Below, one piece after another: positions 42,664 through 54,690 of a stretch of DNA of 64,000 bases (its first letter is position 1; each line of letters opens with the position of its first letter). The notes below the pieces were generated by a model that was not told where the DNA came from, did not search any database, and saw only the letters and a list, made by a program, of their open reading frames with translations. The translations under genes were made by a program, and so were the position numbers. Source of the DNA: Lepisosteus oculatus (taxonomy: Eukaryota; Chordata; Actinopteri; Semionotiformes; Lepisosteidae); the NCBI RefSeq assembly GCF_040954835.1, contig NC_090709.1:41362490-41426489 (forward strand). The letters run 5' to 3'.

Positions 42664-45600
42664 GTAAGAGCAGGACTGTCTTCTCTCGGGGGGGCTGGAG
42701 AGTTAAGGGGGCTCCCAGTGTCAGTGTGGGGTGCTGGAGAGTGAGGGGGCTCCCAGTCTGTTGGTGTCGGGGGCAGGATTTCCACACTGTCCAGGGTGTG
42801 TGTGTGTCCTGTGATGGACTGGTGTCCTGTCCAGGGTGTGTGTGTGTCCTGTGATGGACTGGTGTCCTGTCCAGGGTGTGTGTGTGTCCTGTGATGGACT
42901 GGTGTCCTGTCCAGGGTGTGTGTGTGTCCTGTGATGGACTGGTGTCCTGTCCAGGGTGTGTGTGTGTCCTGTCCAGGGTGTGTGAGTGTCCTGTGATGGA
43001 CTGGTGTCCTGTCCAGGGTGTGTGTGTGTGTGTCCTGTGATGGACTGGTGTCCTGTCCAGGGTGTGTGTGTGTGTGTCCTGTGACGGACTGGTGTCCTGT
43101 CCAGGGTGTGTGAGTGTGTGTGTGTCCTGTGACGGACTGGTGTCCTGTCCAGGGTGTGTGAGTGTGTGTGTGTCCTGTGACGGACTGGTGTCCTGTCCAG
43201 GGTGTGTGAGTGTGTGTGTGTCCTGTGATGGACTGGTGTCCTGTCCAGGGTGTGTGCGTGCGTGTGTCCTGTGATGGACTGGTGTCCTGTCCAGGGTGTG
43301 CGTGTGTCCTGTGATGGACTGGTGTCCTGTCCAGGGTGTGTGCGTGTGTGTGTCCTGTGATGGACTGGTGTCCTGTCCAGGGTGAACCCTGCCTTGTACC
43401 TGTTTCTTGCTGGGACAGACTCCAGCTGCCCCCTGTGGCCCTGGATCCACGTACGTCTGGTGAGGATGGACTGGACCTCAGAAATTCTGGATGGACTTGT
43501 GGGTTTCCTCTGAAAGGTGTTCCAGGGCTCACTGTGTAACCTGAAAGCGTTTCCATAGCCAAGAGGAGCAGGGCGATGTTTCACAAGCTCCGTTGTGAGG
43601 AGAGATATTTTTTATCGTAGGGAATCTGCACCGTGCCGATTTAAGCTCACAAGCTCTGTGGTTCAGCAGTTCTGTTCCGGGAAGAGGAACTCTGGTTGCA
43701 GGCTGTGGGTTTCACAGGAAGCTGGGTAGAGATATTCGAAATCCTGCCTTCTCATGGTGACAGGGTGAGACCACTCACAGCATTTCCATACTCATCAGAG
43801 CCCCAGACAGCCGTCTTCAGTGGACTGTCTCCCATCAGAGCCCCAGTCCTGGGGCAGGAGACAGCTGTCTCCAGTGGACTGTCTGTCATCTGAGCCCCAG
43901 TCCTGGGACAAGAGACAGCTGTCTCCAGTGGACTGCCTACTGTACTTTACTATGTTACACTACTGTACTACACTATACTGTATAATACTGTACTACACTC
44001 TACTGTACAATAAGATACTGTACTATACTACACTCTACTGTATAATACACTACTGTACTACACTACACTATACTGTACTGTACTATACCATTTGCTGCTC
44101 TGCTACACTTGATCTCTGATCCTTTGAGAAGGGGCTGGATGAGGTCCTCTGATCTACTCTAGCAGGGATGAGCCTCTCACTTGTAGCCTCTCTTACAGTC
44201 TTGGTGCAGTAACAGGACGCAGGTCCTCCTGTGAAAACGCTCTGTAGCAATGGAATCAGGTTATGCTGGGTGAATGTTCTGAAAAACAGCTGGAGGAGAT
44301 CTCTGGGTCAGCCGCCGAAGCAGCCACTGGCAGCCTCTTCCATGCCCTTAATGAGGCTGCAGCAATGTCCCGTGGTCATCCTGTAGTGGGGTGAGAGGAG
44401 CGAGGGGTGTGAACACACGGCTGGAAGGTGTCTGATCTGAAACAAGTTCTCCTCTTCAGTTATCGAACCCTGAGCTCCATCCCAGCCCCTCCTCCTGTGT
44501 GTCTTTTCTGTCTCCCATGTAGACAGAGGGGCTGTTGCTCCGAGTCTGTTCTTCACCAGACTGTTCTTCCACAGGTCCAGCGATCCGCACTGTCACTGTC
44601 CCAGAGGGAGGATCTGTAACACTGATCTGTGCTGTGAGAAAACCTGTTTCTTTCCATGAGCCAGTACTGTGGTCAGTCAATCTGAGAGGTGCTGAACACA
44701 CTGTGGTGACCAGACTTGAGGATGGAAGTCTGGTCAAAGGAGGTGATGATCCACAGAACAGATTCTCTCTGCTTGACGATTCCTCCCTTCAGATATGGAG
44801 TGTGAAGCCTGGAGACGCTGGACTGTACAGCTGTAACAGGCAGCCGGTGGCAGATTTACAGGTGACGACGGGTGAGAACGTTTTTAATTTCAGCATCTGT
44901 CTTTAGTGGTTCGTGTCCAGTCTGTGTTTTTTTTTTGCCATTTCTCCCAGCACTCAGTAACCAGTATCTCACGCCGGGCCTTCCTGCTCACCAGCTCTTT
45001 GAAACACGAAAGCAAGATAAATTTCGTAAGTCGCTCGTTGCTCAGACTGGTGTCAGGCCAGAGTATTGCCTTGAATTCGATGTGTGACGAGACTGTGCAG
45101 CTTCTGTTATCTCCCGAGCTCCCCTCCCTGTGTTTCGCAGTAGGGAGGGGTTGTGAACGAAGTCTTTAATGGACAGACAGTGAGTGTTGCTCTGCTCGCA
45201 GAGCAAAGTCAAGATCGTGTGAGTCGTTGAGGAACTAGTGACTCCTCCTGCCTTCGGGGGGGAGCAGACCGGAACATCAAGTTCTGTTTCTGTCACTGTG
45301 GGATAGAATATTTTTCTGATATGCTTCAGCAGCTGAGTCACCACACCGTTGCGCTGGTGTTGAAGGTCAGAGGCCGTGTGTGTTTAGGTTCACTCACGGG
45401 ATTTTTCTAACTGAACGCTTGTGATTGTATGTTAGACGTTTCAAAAGCCTGACCAGGCTCTCGGTCCCTGACAGAAGTCACCTTTGGAGGGCTTTTTAGG
45501 GGTCTATAGAGACACTCAAGGAAATGGTGGTAGAGGCTACTGAAGAGTTCACAGCTCCAGGCCCTTAGGACATGAAATGATTCAGGATTTCAAAACTGCT

Positions 45601-48600
45601 CTGAAACAGTGGTTTTTGATCATTCTCACATTTTGACCAATCATCTTCTCAGAATTGGTCAGGTGACTGAGGGGCAAATGTTGTATCAGTTGCTTGCTCA
45701 GTTTGCATATGGAAGGATCTGCCCTCTTTTCTCAGACGACAGATACAGTAGGTGATCTAACTCTGAAAGCCCCCACTTCCTGGATTTAAACAGTCACCCG
45801 ACCAGTTGTCTTGTGCCAACTTGTCAGGTGACTGACAGCTGCAGGTCATTCCCACAGCATTCTGGGAAATGTAGTCTGAGCCTACTGTGTCCTCACAAAG
45901 TCCTATTGACTGACGTTTCCCTTCTCTCAGTCTGAGGGTCTTTGTGTCTGTCCCACAGTGATAATCTCGGTGCCTGAGGGTCACCACCTCGTCCTGAACT
46001 GCAGGGACCCTCCTCCAGCACAGGGGACCTCAGTCCAGTGGACATACAGGAGGGACAGAGAGGGGGACACACAGGCCATTGACGTCACAAGGAAGATACC
46101 CAACACAGAACAAAAGAAATACCATGTTTATAGCAGTGGATCTCTTTACATTCATGATGTATCGCTGGACGACTCTGGACTGTACTACTGTAACAGTCAG
46201 GCTGTGGCAGAGCTGGAGGTGCTGGGAGGTGAGGATGAGGAGCAGTGTGGTCAGATTGAGAAACCGGTGAGTCCGGGGGTCTGTGACCTCTGGTCCGGTG
46301 AGTCCGGGGGTCTGAGACCTCTGGTCCGGTGAGTCCGGGGGTCTGTGACCTCTGGTCCGGTGAGTCCGGGGGTCTGTGACCCTGGTCCGGTGAGTCCGGG
46401 GGTCTGTGACCTCTGGGTCAGTCAATCCCGGGGGTCTGTGACCTCTGGTCCAGTCAGTAGAAAACCATGATTTGTCAGGTTTTAATGGGCTTATTTTAAC
46501 ACAAGGGTGGTGGGGGTGTGGAACAAGCTGTTGAATCTGATACTCAAGCAGGATGAGCCTCTCTTACAGTCGTAACACAGTTAAAGGTAAACCTCAAGCC
46601 CCTCCTCCTGTGTGTCTTGTCTGTCTCCCATGAGGAGACAGAGGGGCTGTTGCTCTGAGTCTGTTCTTCACCTGACTGTTCTTCCACAGGTCCAGCGAGC
46701 CACACTGTCACTGTCCCAGAGGGAAGAGCTGTAACCCTGAACTGTGCTGTGTCGAAGCCTGTTTCTTTCAATGAGCCAGTACTGTGGTCAGTCACTCTGA
46801 GAGGTGCTGATCACACTGTGCTGTCCAGACTTGAGGATGGACATGAGGTCAAAGGAGCTGATGATCCACAGAACAGATTCTCTCTTCTTGATGATTCCTC
46901 CCTCCTGATATGGAGTGTGAAGCCTGGAGACTCTGGACTGTACAGCTGTAACAGGCAGCCGGTGGTAGATTTACAGGTGACGACAGGTGAGCAGTCCGAA
47001 GCTCTTCCCTGCTGTGTCTGTCTTGAGCTGGTCTGGCCCAGAGGGGTTTCCTCCCAGCTGGCAGCAGCTCTGACCTCAGAGGAGTGTGGGGCAAGAGAAG
47101 CAGCAGCAGCAGCAGGCGCTGCTCTGCTGTCAGGAGGTCGGGGCCACTTCTTCAGCACGTTTCTCTTCAGGCCCACAGAAGGCGCGTGCCGCTGCCAGAT
47201 GGTGCCGAGATGAGTTTCCCGGGACGCCCCTGTGCTCCGTCGCTGGTTTTACAGTAACGCACACAGCCCCTCCAGAAGCCCTGCCCACCCTGTTCAGATC
47301 CACACCTTTTCTGGTCTAGCAGCCTGAAATCAAGACGTCGGAGTGTGTTTTATGCTCATTGACACATTGTCACACACAAAACAACAAAAGCCCAGGCACT
47401 CTGACAGGTCCCTACAATTGAAAGCCCGGAGTCAGGTGTCCCCTTGTCCTCCTTCAATGTGTGGAGCAGGGCGTCCCCCCCAGGCCCCTGCTCGCTGTCC
47501 CCAGCTCCCGACTACGGTTCTCCGTCTCCGTCCCTTTTGAGTCCTCCCTGATCTGATGCCGTAGATGCGAACGATATTTCCTCGGGGTGAAGGAACTGTC
47601 CGCTCAGCTTCTTCCAACGTCTGCTTGTCTCCAACTGAGACCGAGGAACTACTTTACACAGAGGGGGGTGGGGGTGGGGAACGAGCTGCCCAGCCATGTG
47701 CTGGAAACCACAAGACCCAGCTGTATGAGACCTGGGATCAGTTCATTAAGTTCTAATCGGGCCAGATGGCCTCGTTTGTAACTGTTCTTGTGTTCTTATC
47801 TCCTCGGGGACAGGAGGCACAAGTCCCACTCCTGGAGCTGAGACTTCCTCTGGGAAACCTGCTCCAGGTGGAGGAGGAAAAGGTGGTGATGGTACAGGTG
47901 AGTGTGAGGCTGAACCTACACGAGCTACAGAACAAGCTGGTGCGCAGACCTCTGCCGTTCTGATCAGCAAACACGCCTGGCCTGATTGCTTGCTTCACCC
48001 TTTGTACATCTGACACCGAGAGCAAGAGCCGCTTCTTTGCACAGAGGGTGGTGGGGGTGGGGAACAAGCCGCCCAGCCCTGTGGTTGAAGCCGATACCCT
48101 GGCTTCTCTCCAGACACAGCTGGGTGAGCTCCTCCAGTCAGGACAGGAGGCTCTTCTGTACACAGAGGGGGGCGGGGGTGGGGAACAAGCCGCCCAGCCC
48201 TGTGGTTGAAGCCGATACCCTGGCTCCTCTCCAGACACAGCTGGGTGAGCTCCTCCAGTCAGGACAGGAGGCTCTTCTCAAGTTTCAAGTTTATTGTCAT
48301 TACACTCATATACATGGTATATGGTATAACGAAATGCTATTTAGCTAGCTCTCAGACATAAGTAGTACAAAGAGAGAAAAAAACAACAACAATACAATTG
48401 TGTAGCAAAAGAAAGACAGAGACAACAGGCGATGTGCAATAAAAACGACAACAGGCAATGTGCAAAACAACAAAAAGGTAACAGGTTATGTGCAAAAATA
48501 TGCATCAACAGAATAAAATAAAGGGATACAAATTATGGGGACTGAGCTTTTGACATGTACACAGAGGGGGGCGGGGGTGGGGAACAAGCTGCCCAGCCCT

Positions 48601-51600
48601 GTGCTGGAAACCACAAGACCCAGCTGTATGAGACCTGGGATCAGTTCATTAAGTTCTAATCGGGCCAGATGGCCTCGTTTGTAACTGTTCTTGTGTTCTT
48701 ATCTCCTCGGGGACAGGAGGCACAAGTCCCACTCCTGGAGCTGAGACTTCCTCTGGGAAACCTGCTCCAGGTGGAGGAGGAAAAGGTGGTGATGATACAG
48801 GTGAGTGTGAGGCTGAACCTACACGAGCTACAGAACAAGCTGGTGCGCAGACCTCTGCCGTTCTGATCAGCAAACACGCCTGGCCTGATTGCTTGCTTCA
48901 CCCTTTGTACATCTGACACCGAGAGCAAGAGCCGCTTCTTTGCACAGAGGGTGGCGGGGGTGGGGAACAAGCCGCCCAGCCCTGTGGTTGAAGCCGATAC
49001 CCTGGCTTCTCTCCAGACACAGCTGGGTGAGCTCCTCCAGTCAGGACAGGGGGCTCTTCTGTACACAGAGGGTGGCGGGGGTGGGGAACAAGCCGCCCAG
49101 CCCCTGTGGTTGAAGCCGATACCCTGGCTCCTCTTCAGACACAGGAGTTTATTGATCAAATGCACAACAATGCTGCGTGCAGCAGCAGCAGTTGCTGGCA
49201 ATGAAATGTCTTTTCTGCGAGCTCACAAAAATCACAAAAACACAAAAATCACGAATCGGGGAAAAATCACTAAATTGAGGTTCCGATTTTTGAAATTGAA
49301 TAAAAACTCAATACGATTAGAGCTGCTGTGTGTCTACGTACTATGTGTCCAGGGTGTATGCAGTATATCCAAGTAGTGCAGTGATGCTGAATACAGTGAA
49401 AACTGGGTGTCCCTGTAGTCATTACAGGTGATCTGCTGAAGGAGCCGCAGGCTGGCTGTTCAGCAGTCAGGCTGAACGTCGGCAAGATGCCGAGCAAGCA
49501 CGCTTCTGTCTTTATCACCGGGCTCCGGTGGGGTCCGTGCCCGCGGGGTCTTTAACAACCTTGCCGGCTTTGTGTCGGGCGTCTTTGAGATCGAGTTCAG
49601 GTTCTTAGCGTTTCAAAAACCCCGTCCGTTTCAAGCTACAGGCGACACTCCTGTGACTGTTCTCTCCTTTCTCCTCGCTTCAACAGCAGGATCTTCCCTT
49701 TGGGAAAGAGGAAAAGGTTGGTGTGCCGTATCGTGCTTATTACACCTTTGTCACGTCTTCATTACATATTTATTGCCACTTACAAGTTCACTGGACTTAA
49801 ACTTTTTAAGTTGAACCCAGGCCATGGATGGAGATGTCAAAACTACATTACCCATAAATCTCTGTGTCTGGGGGGGGGGGGATGAGGTGCTGTCCTCAGT
49901 CTCCTGACGAACTGTTACAACAGCTTGTCAGAACTACATTCCCATAATGCTGTGGGGGGAGTGAGCCGCCGTCCTCAGTCTCCTGACGAACTGTTACAGC
50001 AGCTTGTCAGAACTACATTCCCATAATGCTGTGGGGGGAGTGAGCCGCTGTCCTCAGTCTCCTGACGAACTGTGTTACAGCAGCTTGTCAGAACTACATT
50101 CCCATAATGCTGTGGGGGGAGTGAGCCGCTGTCCTCAGTCTCCTGACGAACTGTGTTACAGCAGCTTGTCAGAACTACATTCCCATAATGCTGTGGGGGG
50201 AGTGAGCCGCTGTCCTCAGTCTCCTGACGAACTGTGTTACAGCAGCTTGTCAGAACTTCATTCCCATAATGCTGTGGGGGGGGTGAGCCGCTGTCCTCAG
50301 TCTCCTGACGAACTGTTACAGCAGCTTGTCAGAACTACATTCCCATAATGCTGTGGGGGGAGTGAGCCGCTGTCCTCAGTCTCCTGACGAACTGTGTTAC
50401 AGCAGCTTGTCAGAACTACATTCCCATCATGCTGTGGGGGGGGGGGTGAGCCGCTGTCCTCAGTCTCCTGACGAACTGTGTTACAGCAGCTTGTCAGAAC
50501 TACATTCCCCATAATCCTGTGGGGGGAGTGAGCCGCTGTCCTCAGTCTCCTGACGAACTGTTACAGCAGCTTGTCAGAACTACATTCCCCATAATGCTGT
50601 GGGGGGAGTGAGCCGCTGTCCTCAGTCTCCTGACGAACTGTTACAGCAGCTTGTCAGAACTACATTCCCCATAATGCTGTGGGGGGAGTGAGCCGCTGTC
50701 CTCAGTCTCCTGACGAACTGTTACAGCAGCTTGTCAGAACTACATTCCCATAATGCTGTGGGGGGAGTGAGCCGCTGTCCTCAGTCTCCTGACGAACTGT
50801 GTTACAGCAGCTTGTCAGAACTACATTCCCATAATGCTGTGGGGGGAGTGAGCCGCTGTCCTCAGTCTCCTGATGAACTGTTACAGCAGCTTGTCAGAAC
50901 TACATTCCCCATAATGCTGTGGGGGGAGTGAGCCGCTGTCCTCAGTCTCCTGACGAACTGTTACAGCAGCTTGTCAGAACTACATTCCCATCATGCTGTG
51001 GGGGGAGTGAGCCGCTGTCCTCAGTCTCCTGACGAACTGTTACAGCAGCTTGTCAGAACTACATTCCCCATAATGCTGTGGGTGGGGGGGGGGGGTGAGG
51101 AGTGGTCCTCAGTTTCCTGATGAACTGTTACAGCAGCTTGTCAGAACTACATTCCCCATAATGCTGTGGGGGGAGTGAGCCGCTGTCCTCAGTCTCCTGA
51201 CGAACTGTTACAGCAGCTTGTCAGAACTACATTCCCCATAATGCTGTCTGGGGGTGTGAGCAGCGGCCCTCAGTCGAACATCTGGCTGGCGCGAGACGGG
51301 AATGAAAGTGGGGAACCCGGGGCTGAAGGAGAGTAAATCCCGGACACGCGGAGACGCTGGAGCGACGGCCGTCCCCGCTGGTCTGGCGGCCCGCCGGGCC
51401 CTGTGAACGCCCTGCTGTGTGTCCCCCCTCTGCAGTGGTCATCCCTGTGCTTCTCGGCCTGTGCGCGCTGGCCCTGCTGACCGGAGCGGCGCTGTTCTGG
51501 TGCAGGAGGAAGAGGGGACCGGGCACAGGTAGGCTATCTCAACTACGGGGCTACTGCTTCACCGGCCAGCACTGGGGCGGGGGACGCATGGTGAGTGCTG

Positions 51601-54292
51601 TTGGGGGACCAGTAGGGGGCGATCTTCTCTCCAGTCCAGAATATCCCCTCAGCTGTCAGAGGCAGAACTGGGCCGGACTGGTCAGTACTGGGAGTGTTAG
51701 GCCCTCTAGTCGGAGGGAACCAGCTCTCTGCTGTGAGTGCTGTTGGGGGACCAGTAGGGGGCGATCTTCTCTCCAGTCCAGAATATCCCCTCAGCTGTCA
51801 GAGGCAGAACTGGGCCGGACTGGTCAGTACTGGGAGTGTTAGGCCCTCTAGTCGGAGGGAACCAGCTCTCTGCTGTGAGTGCTGTTGGGGGACCAGTAGG
51901 GGGCGATCTTCTCTCCAGTCCAGAATATCCCCTCAGCTGTCAGAGGCAGAACTGGGCCGGACTGGTCAGTACTGGGAGTGTTAGGCCCTCTAGTCGGAGG
52001 GAACCAGCTCTCTGCTGTGAGTGCTGTTGGGGGACCAGTAGGGGGCGATCTTCTCTCCAGTCCAGAATATCCCCTCAGCTGTCAGAGGCAGAACTGGGCC
52101 GGACTGGTCAGTACTGGGAGTGTTAGGCCCTCTAGTCGGAGGGAACCAGCTCTCTGCTGTGAGTGCTGTTGGGGGACCAGTAGGGGGCGATCTTCTCTCC
52201 AGTCCAGAATATCCCCTCAGCTGTCAGAGGCAGAACTGGGCCGGACTGGTCAGTACTGGGAGTGTTAGGCCCTCTAGTCGGAGGGAACCAGCTCTCTGCT
52301 GTGAGTGCTGTTGGGGGACCAGTAGGGGGCGATCTTCTGTCCAGTCCAGAATATCCCCTCAGCTGTCAGAGGCAGAACTGGGCCGGACTGGTCAGTACTG
52401 GGAGTGTTAGGCCCTCTAGTCGGAGGGAACCAGCTCTCTGCTGTGAGTGCTGTTGGGGGACCAGTAGGGGCGATCTTCTCTCCAGTCCAGAATATCCCCT
52501 CAGCTGTCAGAGGCAGAACTGGGCCGGACTGGTCTGTACTGGGAGTGTTAGGCCCTCTAGTCGGAGGGAACCAGCTCTCTGCTGTGAGTGCTGTTGGGGG
52601 ACCAGCAGGGGGCGATCTTCTCTCCAGTCCAGAATATCCCCTCAGCTGTCAGAGGCAGAACTGGGCCGGACTGGTCAGTACTGGGAGTGTTAGGCCCTCT
52701 AGTCGGAGGGAACCAGCTCTCTGCTGTGAGTGCTGTTGGGGGACCAGTAGGGGGCGATCTTCTCTCCAGTCCAGAATATCCCCTCAGCTGTCAGAGGCAG
52801 AACTGGGCCGGACTGGTCAGTACTGGGAGTGTTAGGCCCTCTAGTCGGAGGGAACCAGCTCTCTGCTGTGAGTGCTGTTGGGGGACCAGCAGGGGGCGCT
52901 CAGGACTGGCTCTGTCGCCGAGCTCTCGGAGTGACGAGCTGCTCCTGCTGTTTCAGGCTCCCGGGACGAGGGCGTGTCGCTGCAGAGAGCCTCGCCGTCG
53001 GCACCGGGTGAGTGAGGGGGTCCCCTGGGGCCCCCCCGGCCCCCCGAGAGGGCGAGGGGAGGGGGTCTGTGGTCGACACGGGCAGCACAGTAAGGGAGAG
53101 TTTGTTTGAGATTTTAACGCTCGGCGGTCACTGACATCAGGAACCGGATGCAACAGCTGTTAGCTGTAGGTTTTCTTTAACTTCAAGAGGAAACCACATC
53201 GAAGTGCACATTAAGCAGAGACTCTTCTGTACACAGAGAGGGGTGGGGGTGGGGAACAAGCCGCCCAGTCCGTGTGGTTGAAACCGATACCCTGGCTTCT
53301 CTCCAGATACAGCTGGGTGAGCTCCTCCAGTCAGGACAGGAGGCTCTTCTGTACACAGAGGGGGGTGGGGGAGGGGAACAAGCCGCCCAGCCCTGTGGTT
53401 GAAGCCGATACCCTGGCTTCTCTCCAGACACAGCTGGGTGAGACCCTCCAGTCAGGACAGGAGGCTCTACTGTACACAGAGGGGGGTGGGGGTGGGGAAC
53501 AAGCTGCCCAGCCCTGGTGTTGAAAGATGCCAGGAATGAAAGGCTTCAAGTCGCAGCGGGATGAGATACTCAGATCAGCGAACGGGCCCGATGGCCTCCT
53601 GTCGCTCTTAACCGCTTGCGCGATCTCCCAGCATCCTTCACACCGCGGGCGGGACGCACTCGGTGCCTGTCTTGAGCGAAGGTCCTGCTGGATCAGCAGT
53701 GCGTACAGGGGTGGGCCTGGAGCTCCGGGGGATTGTGGGATCTGTGCGGGCCCTTGAGCACAGGGGGATTGTGGGATCTGTGCGGGCCCCTCCCTCTCTC
53801 TCACTGCCCGTCTCTCTCTCTCTCTCTATCCCGCAGGGACCGAGACGAATCAGTCCGCAGCAGGGCAGGTAGGTGCAGGTCGGGATCAGAATGGGATTTG
53901 GATTGGGGGTAGGATGGTTTTATATGGAATTAGTAAAGTAGGAGGGGACTGGGTTAGGATGGGATTATATGGAATAATGGTTGTATTAGGGTGGGATAAG
54001 AGGGGGATCAGGATGGGATTAGTATGGGATTATCGTGGGACTGGGATGGGATTAGCACATTTTAATATGGCATTAGGCCAGGATTAGTAAAGGATTCGAT
54101 TTGGATGAGGGCTGGATTTGGGGGTTGGGACAGCAGAGACAAACCGGGCCTCTCCCTTCCTGTCCCCGTGTCCAGGAGGAGGGAGAGGTCCACTACGCCT
54201 CCCTGGGACACCAGGGCAAGAGGGACCCGCGGCCCCGAGCCCAGGACGCGGACTCCAGCGTGGTCTACTCCTCCGTGGCCCGGGGCGTCTGA
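42591..54292 (+). CDS. Gene D: three-Ig receptor with two-ITIM tail
   Basis: Exons in one frame: leader 42591-42663, Ig1 44575-44871, Ig2 45959-46228, Ig3 46690-46986, stalk 47814-47897, 48717-48800 and possibly 49690-49716, transmembrane 51436-51528, tail 52957-53007, 53837-53868 and 54176-54292 (stop 54290-54292). All internal borders are phase 1 until the 32-nt exon, which shifts to phase 0. The product is about 465-474 residues. Ig1 and Ig3 are near copies of each other, including intron flanks; Ig2 is a distinct type shared with gene C. The tail has VHYASL and VVYSSV. Uncharged membrane segment. This is the most complete receptor in the window and the best model for the family. AATAAA lies at 55007-55012. 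Confidence 0.85.
42785..43450 (+). repeat. SINE-derived minisatellite in gene D intron 1
   Basis: About 14 units of gatggactggtgtcctgtcc, ending at 43383 in the element tail. Same family as in genes A and C. Confidence 0.95.
43690..44100 (+). repeat. Two short tandem repeats in gene D intron 1
   Basis: 43790-43935: about 60-bp units with gacagctgtctccagtggac. 43940-44090: ctgtactacactata-type simple repeat. Confidence 0.8.
44575..44871 (+). CDS. Gene D Ig1 exon
   Basis: 297 nt, phase 1-1; Cys in VTLICAVRKP, Trp in PVLWSV, Cys in DAGLYSCNRQ. Close to gene B Ig. Confidence 0.9.
44872..45958. other. Gene D intron between Ig1 and Ig2
   Basis: Mostly unique sequence; no exon or mobile element was recognised. 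Confidence 0.5.
45959..46228 (+). CDS. Gene D Ig2 exon
   Basis: 270 nt, phase 1-1; Cys in LVLNCRDPPP, Trp in SVQWTY, Cys in DDSGLYYCNSQ; ends AVAELEVLG. Same type as gene C Ig and as the broken exon of gene B. Confidence 0.9.
46268..46455 (+). repeat. 31-bp minisatellite after gene D Ig2
   Basis: About six units of ggtgagtccgggggtctgtg. Each unit carries a GTGAGT, a donor-like sequence. Confidence 0.9.
46690..46986 (+). CDS. Gene D Ig3 exon
   Basis: 297 nt, phase 1-1; near copy of Ig1 (Cys in VTLNCAVSKP, Trp in PVLWSV, Cys in DSGLYSCNRQ). Confidence 0.9.
47645..48290 (+). repeat. 121-bp repeat copies flanking stalk exon 1
   Basis: One divergent copy with a long SINE-like 3' tail (gccagatggcctcgtttgta) before the exon and two copies after it. 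Confidence 0.85.
47814..47897 (+). CDS. Gene D stalk exon 1
   Basis: 84 nt, phase 1-1; GTSPTPGAETSSGKPAPGGG, then GKGGDG. Its pyrimidine tract (gttcttgtgttcttatctcc) is the tail of a SINE-like repeat. Confidence 0.7.
48282..48556 (-). mobile_element. LINE 3' UTR insertion in gene D intron
   Basis: Matches 11390-11655. It splits a 121-bp repeat unit between ttct and gtacacagag, so it arrived after that repeat. Confidence 0.75.
48557..49145 (+). repeat. 121-bp repeat copies flanking stalk exon 2
   Basis: Same arrangement as around exon 1, forming the second half of a duplication. Confidence 0.85.
48717..48800 (+). CDS. Gene D stalk exon 2
   Basis: Copy of stalk exon 1 with one changed residue (Gly to Asp). 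It lies in a duplicated segment (about 47645-48090 against 48550-48995). Confidence 0.7.
49690..49716 (+). CDS. Gene D possible third stalk exon
   Basis: 27 nt, phase 1-1; SSLWERGK. Strong acceptor (ctcgcttcaacagcag) but weak donor GTTGGT. Resembles a shortened stalk exon 1. Confidence 0.3.
49900..51250 (+). repeat. About 79-bp minisatellite, 17 copies
   Basis: Units of cagcttgtcagaactacatt plus tcctgacgaactgttaca in the gene D intron before the transmembrane exon. Confidence 0.95.
51436..51528 (+). CDS. Gene D transmembrane exon
   Basis: 93 nt, phase 1-1; VIPVLLGLCALALLTGAAL then FWCRRKR. Confidence 0.85.
51590..52910 (+). repeat. 142-bp tandem repeat, about 9 near-identical copies
   Basis: Units of gaccagtagggggcgatctt ... 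aaccagctctctgctgtgag. Almost no divergence, so recently expanded. Lies just after the transmembrane exon of gene D. Confidence 0.95.
53215..53525 (+). repeat. 121-bp repeat, 2.5 copies
   Basis: Intron copy in gene D between tail exons. Confidence 0.9.
54176..54292 (+). CDS. Gene D last exon with two ITIMs
   Basis: 117 nt, phase 0 start; EGEVHYASLGHQGKRD and DSSVVYSSVARG. Almost identical to the last exon of gene A, including about 40 bp of intron before it; only the last residues differ. Confidence 0.85.
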   Translation, partial: EEGEVHYASLGHQGKRDPRPRAQDADSSVVYSSVARGV

Positions 54293-54394
54293 GCGCTTGG
54301 GAATGTCCCAGGAGGCACCCTGCGACAGGACAGGACAGGAGCGGCCGATCAGACCTGCCAGAGAGCACAAGGGACACTAGGTGAACGTGCAATC

Positions 54395-54690
54395 GAACCC
54401 AAGAGCAGGAGGCTCTTCTGTACACAGAGGGTGGTGGGGGTGGGGAACAAGCTGCCCAGCCCTGTGGTTGAAGCCGATACCCTGGCTCCTCTCCAGACAC
54501 AGCTGGGTGAGCTCCTCCAGTCAGGACAGGGGGCTCTACTGTACACAGAGAGTGGCGGGGGTGTGGAACAAAGCCGATACCCTGGCTTCTCTCCAGACGC
54601 AGCTGGGTGAGCTCCTCCAGTCAGGACAGGGGGCTCTTCTGTACACAGAGGGGTGCGGGGGTGTGGAACAGGCTGCCCAGCCGTGAGTTA
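54395..54690 (+). repeat. 121-bp repeat, 2.4 copies in gene D 3' UTR
   Basis: Lies between the gene D stop and its polyadenylation signal, so it should be transcribed. Confidence 0.85.

Noticed and set aside
16685..46986. Assignment of A-D to the NITR family
   Set aside because: Overall plan is similar, but the Ig exons have no J-like FGxGTxLxV ending and end in phase 1 right after the G strand. Family left open.
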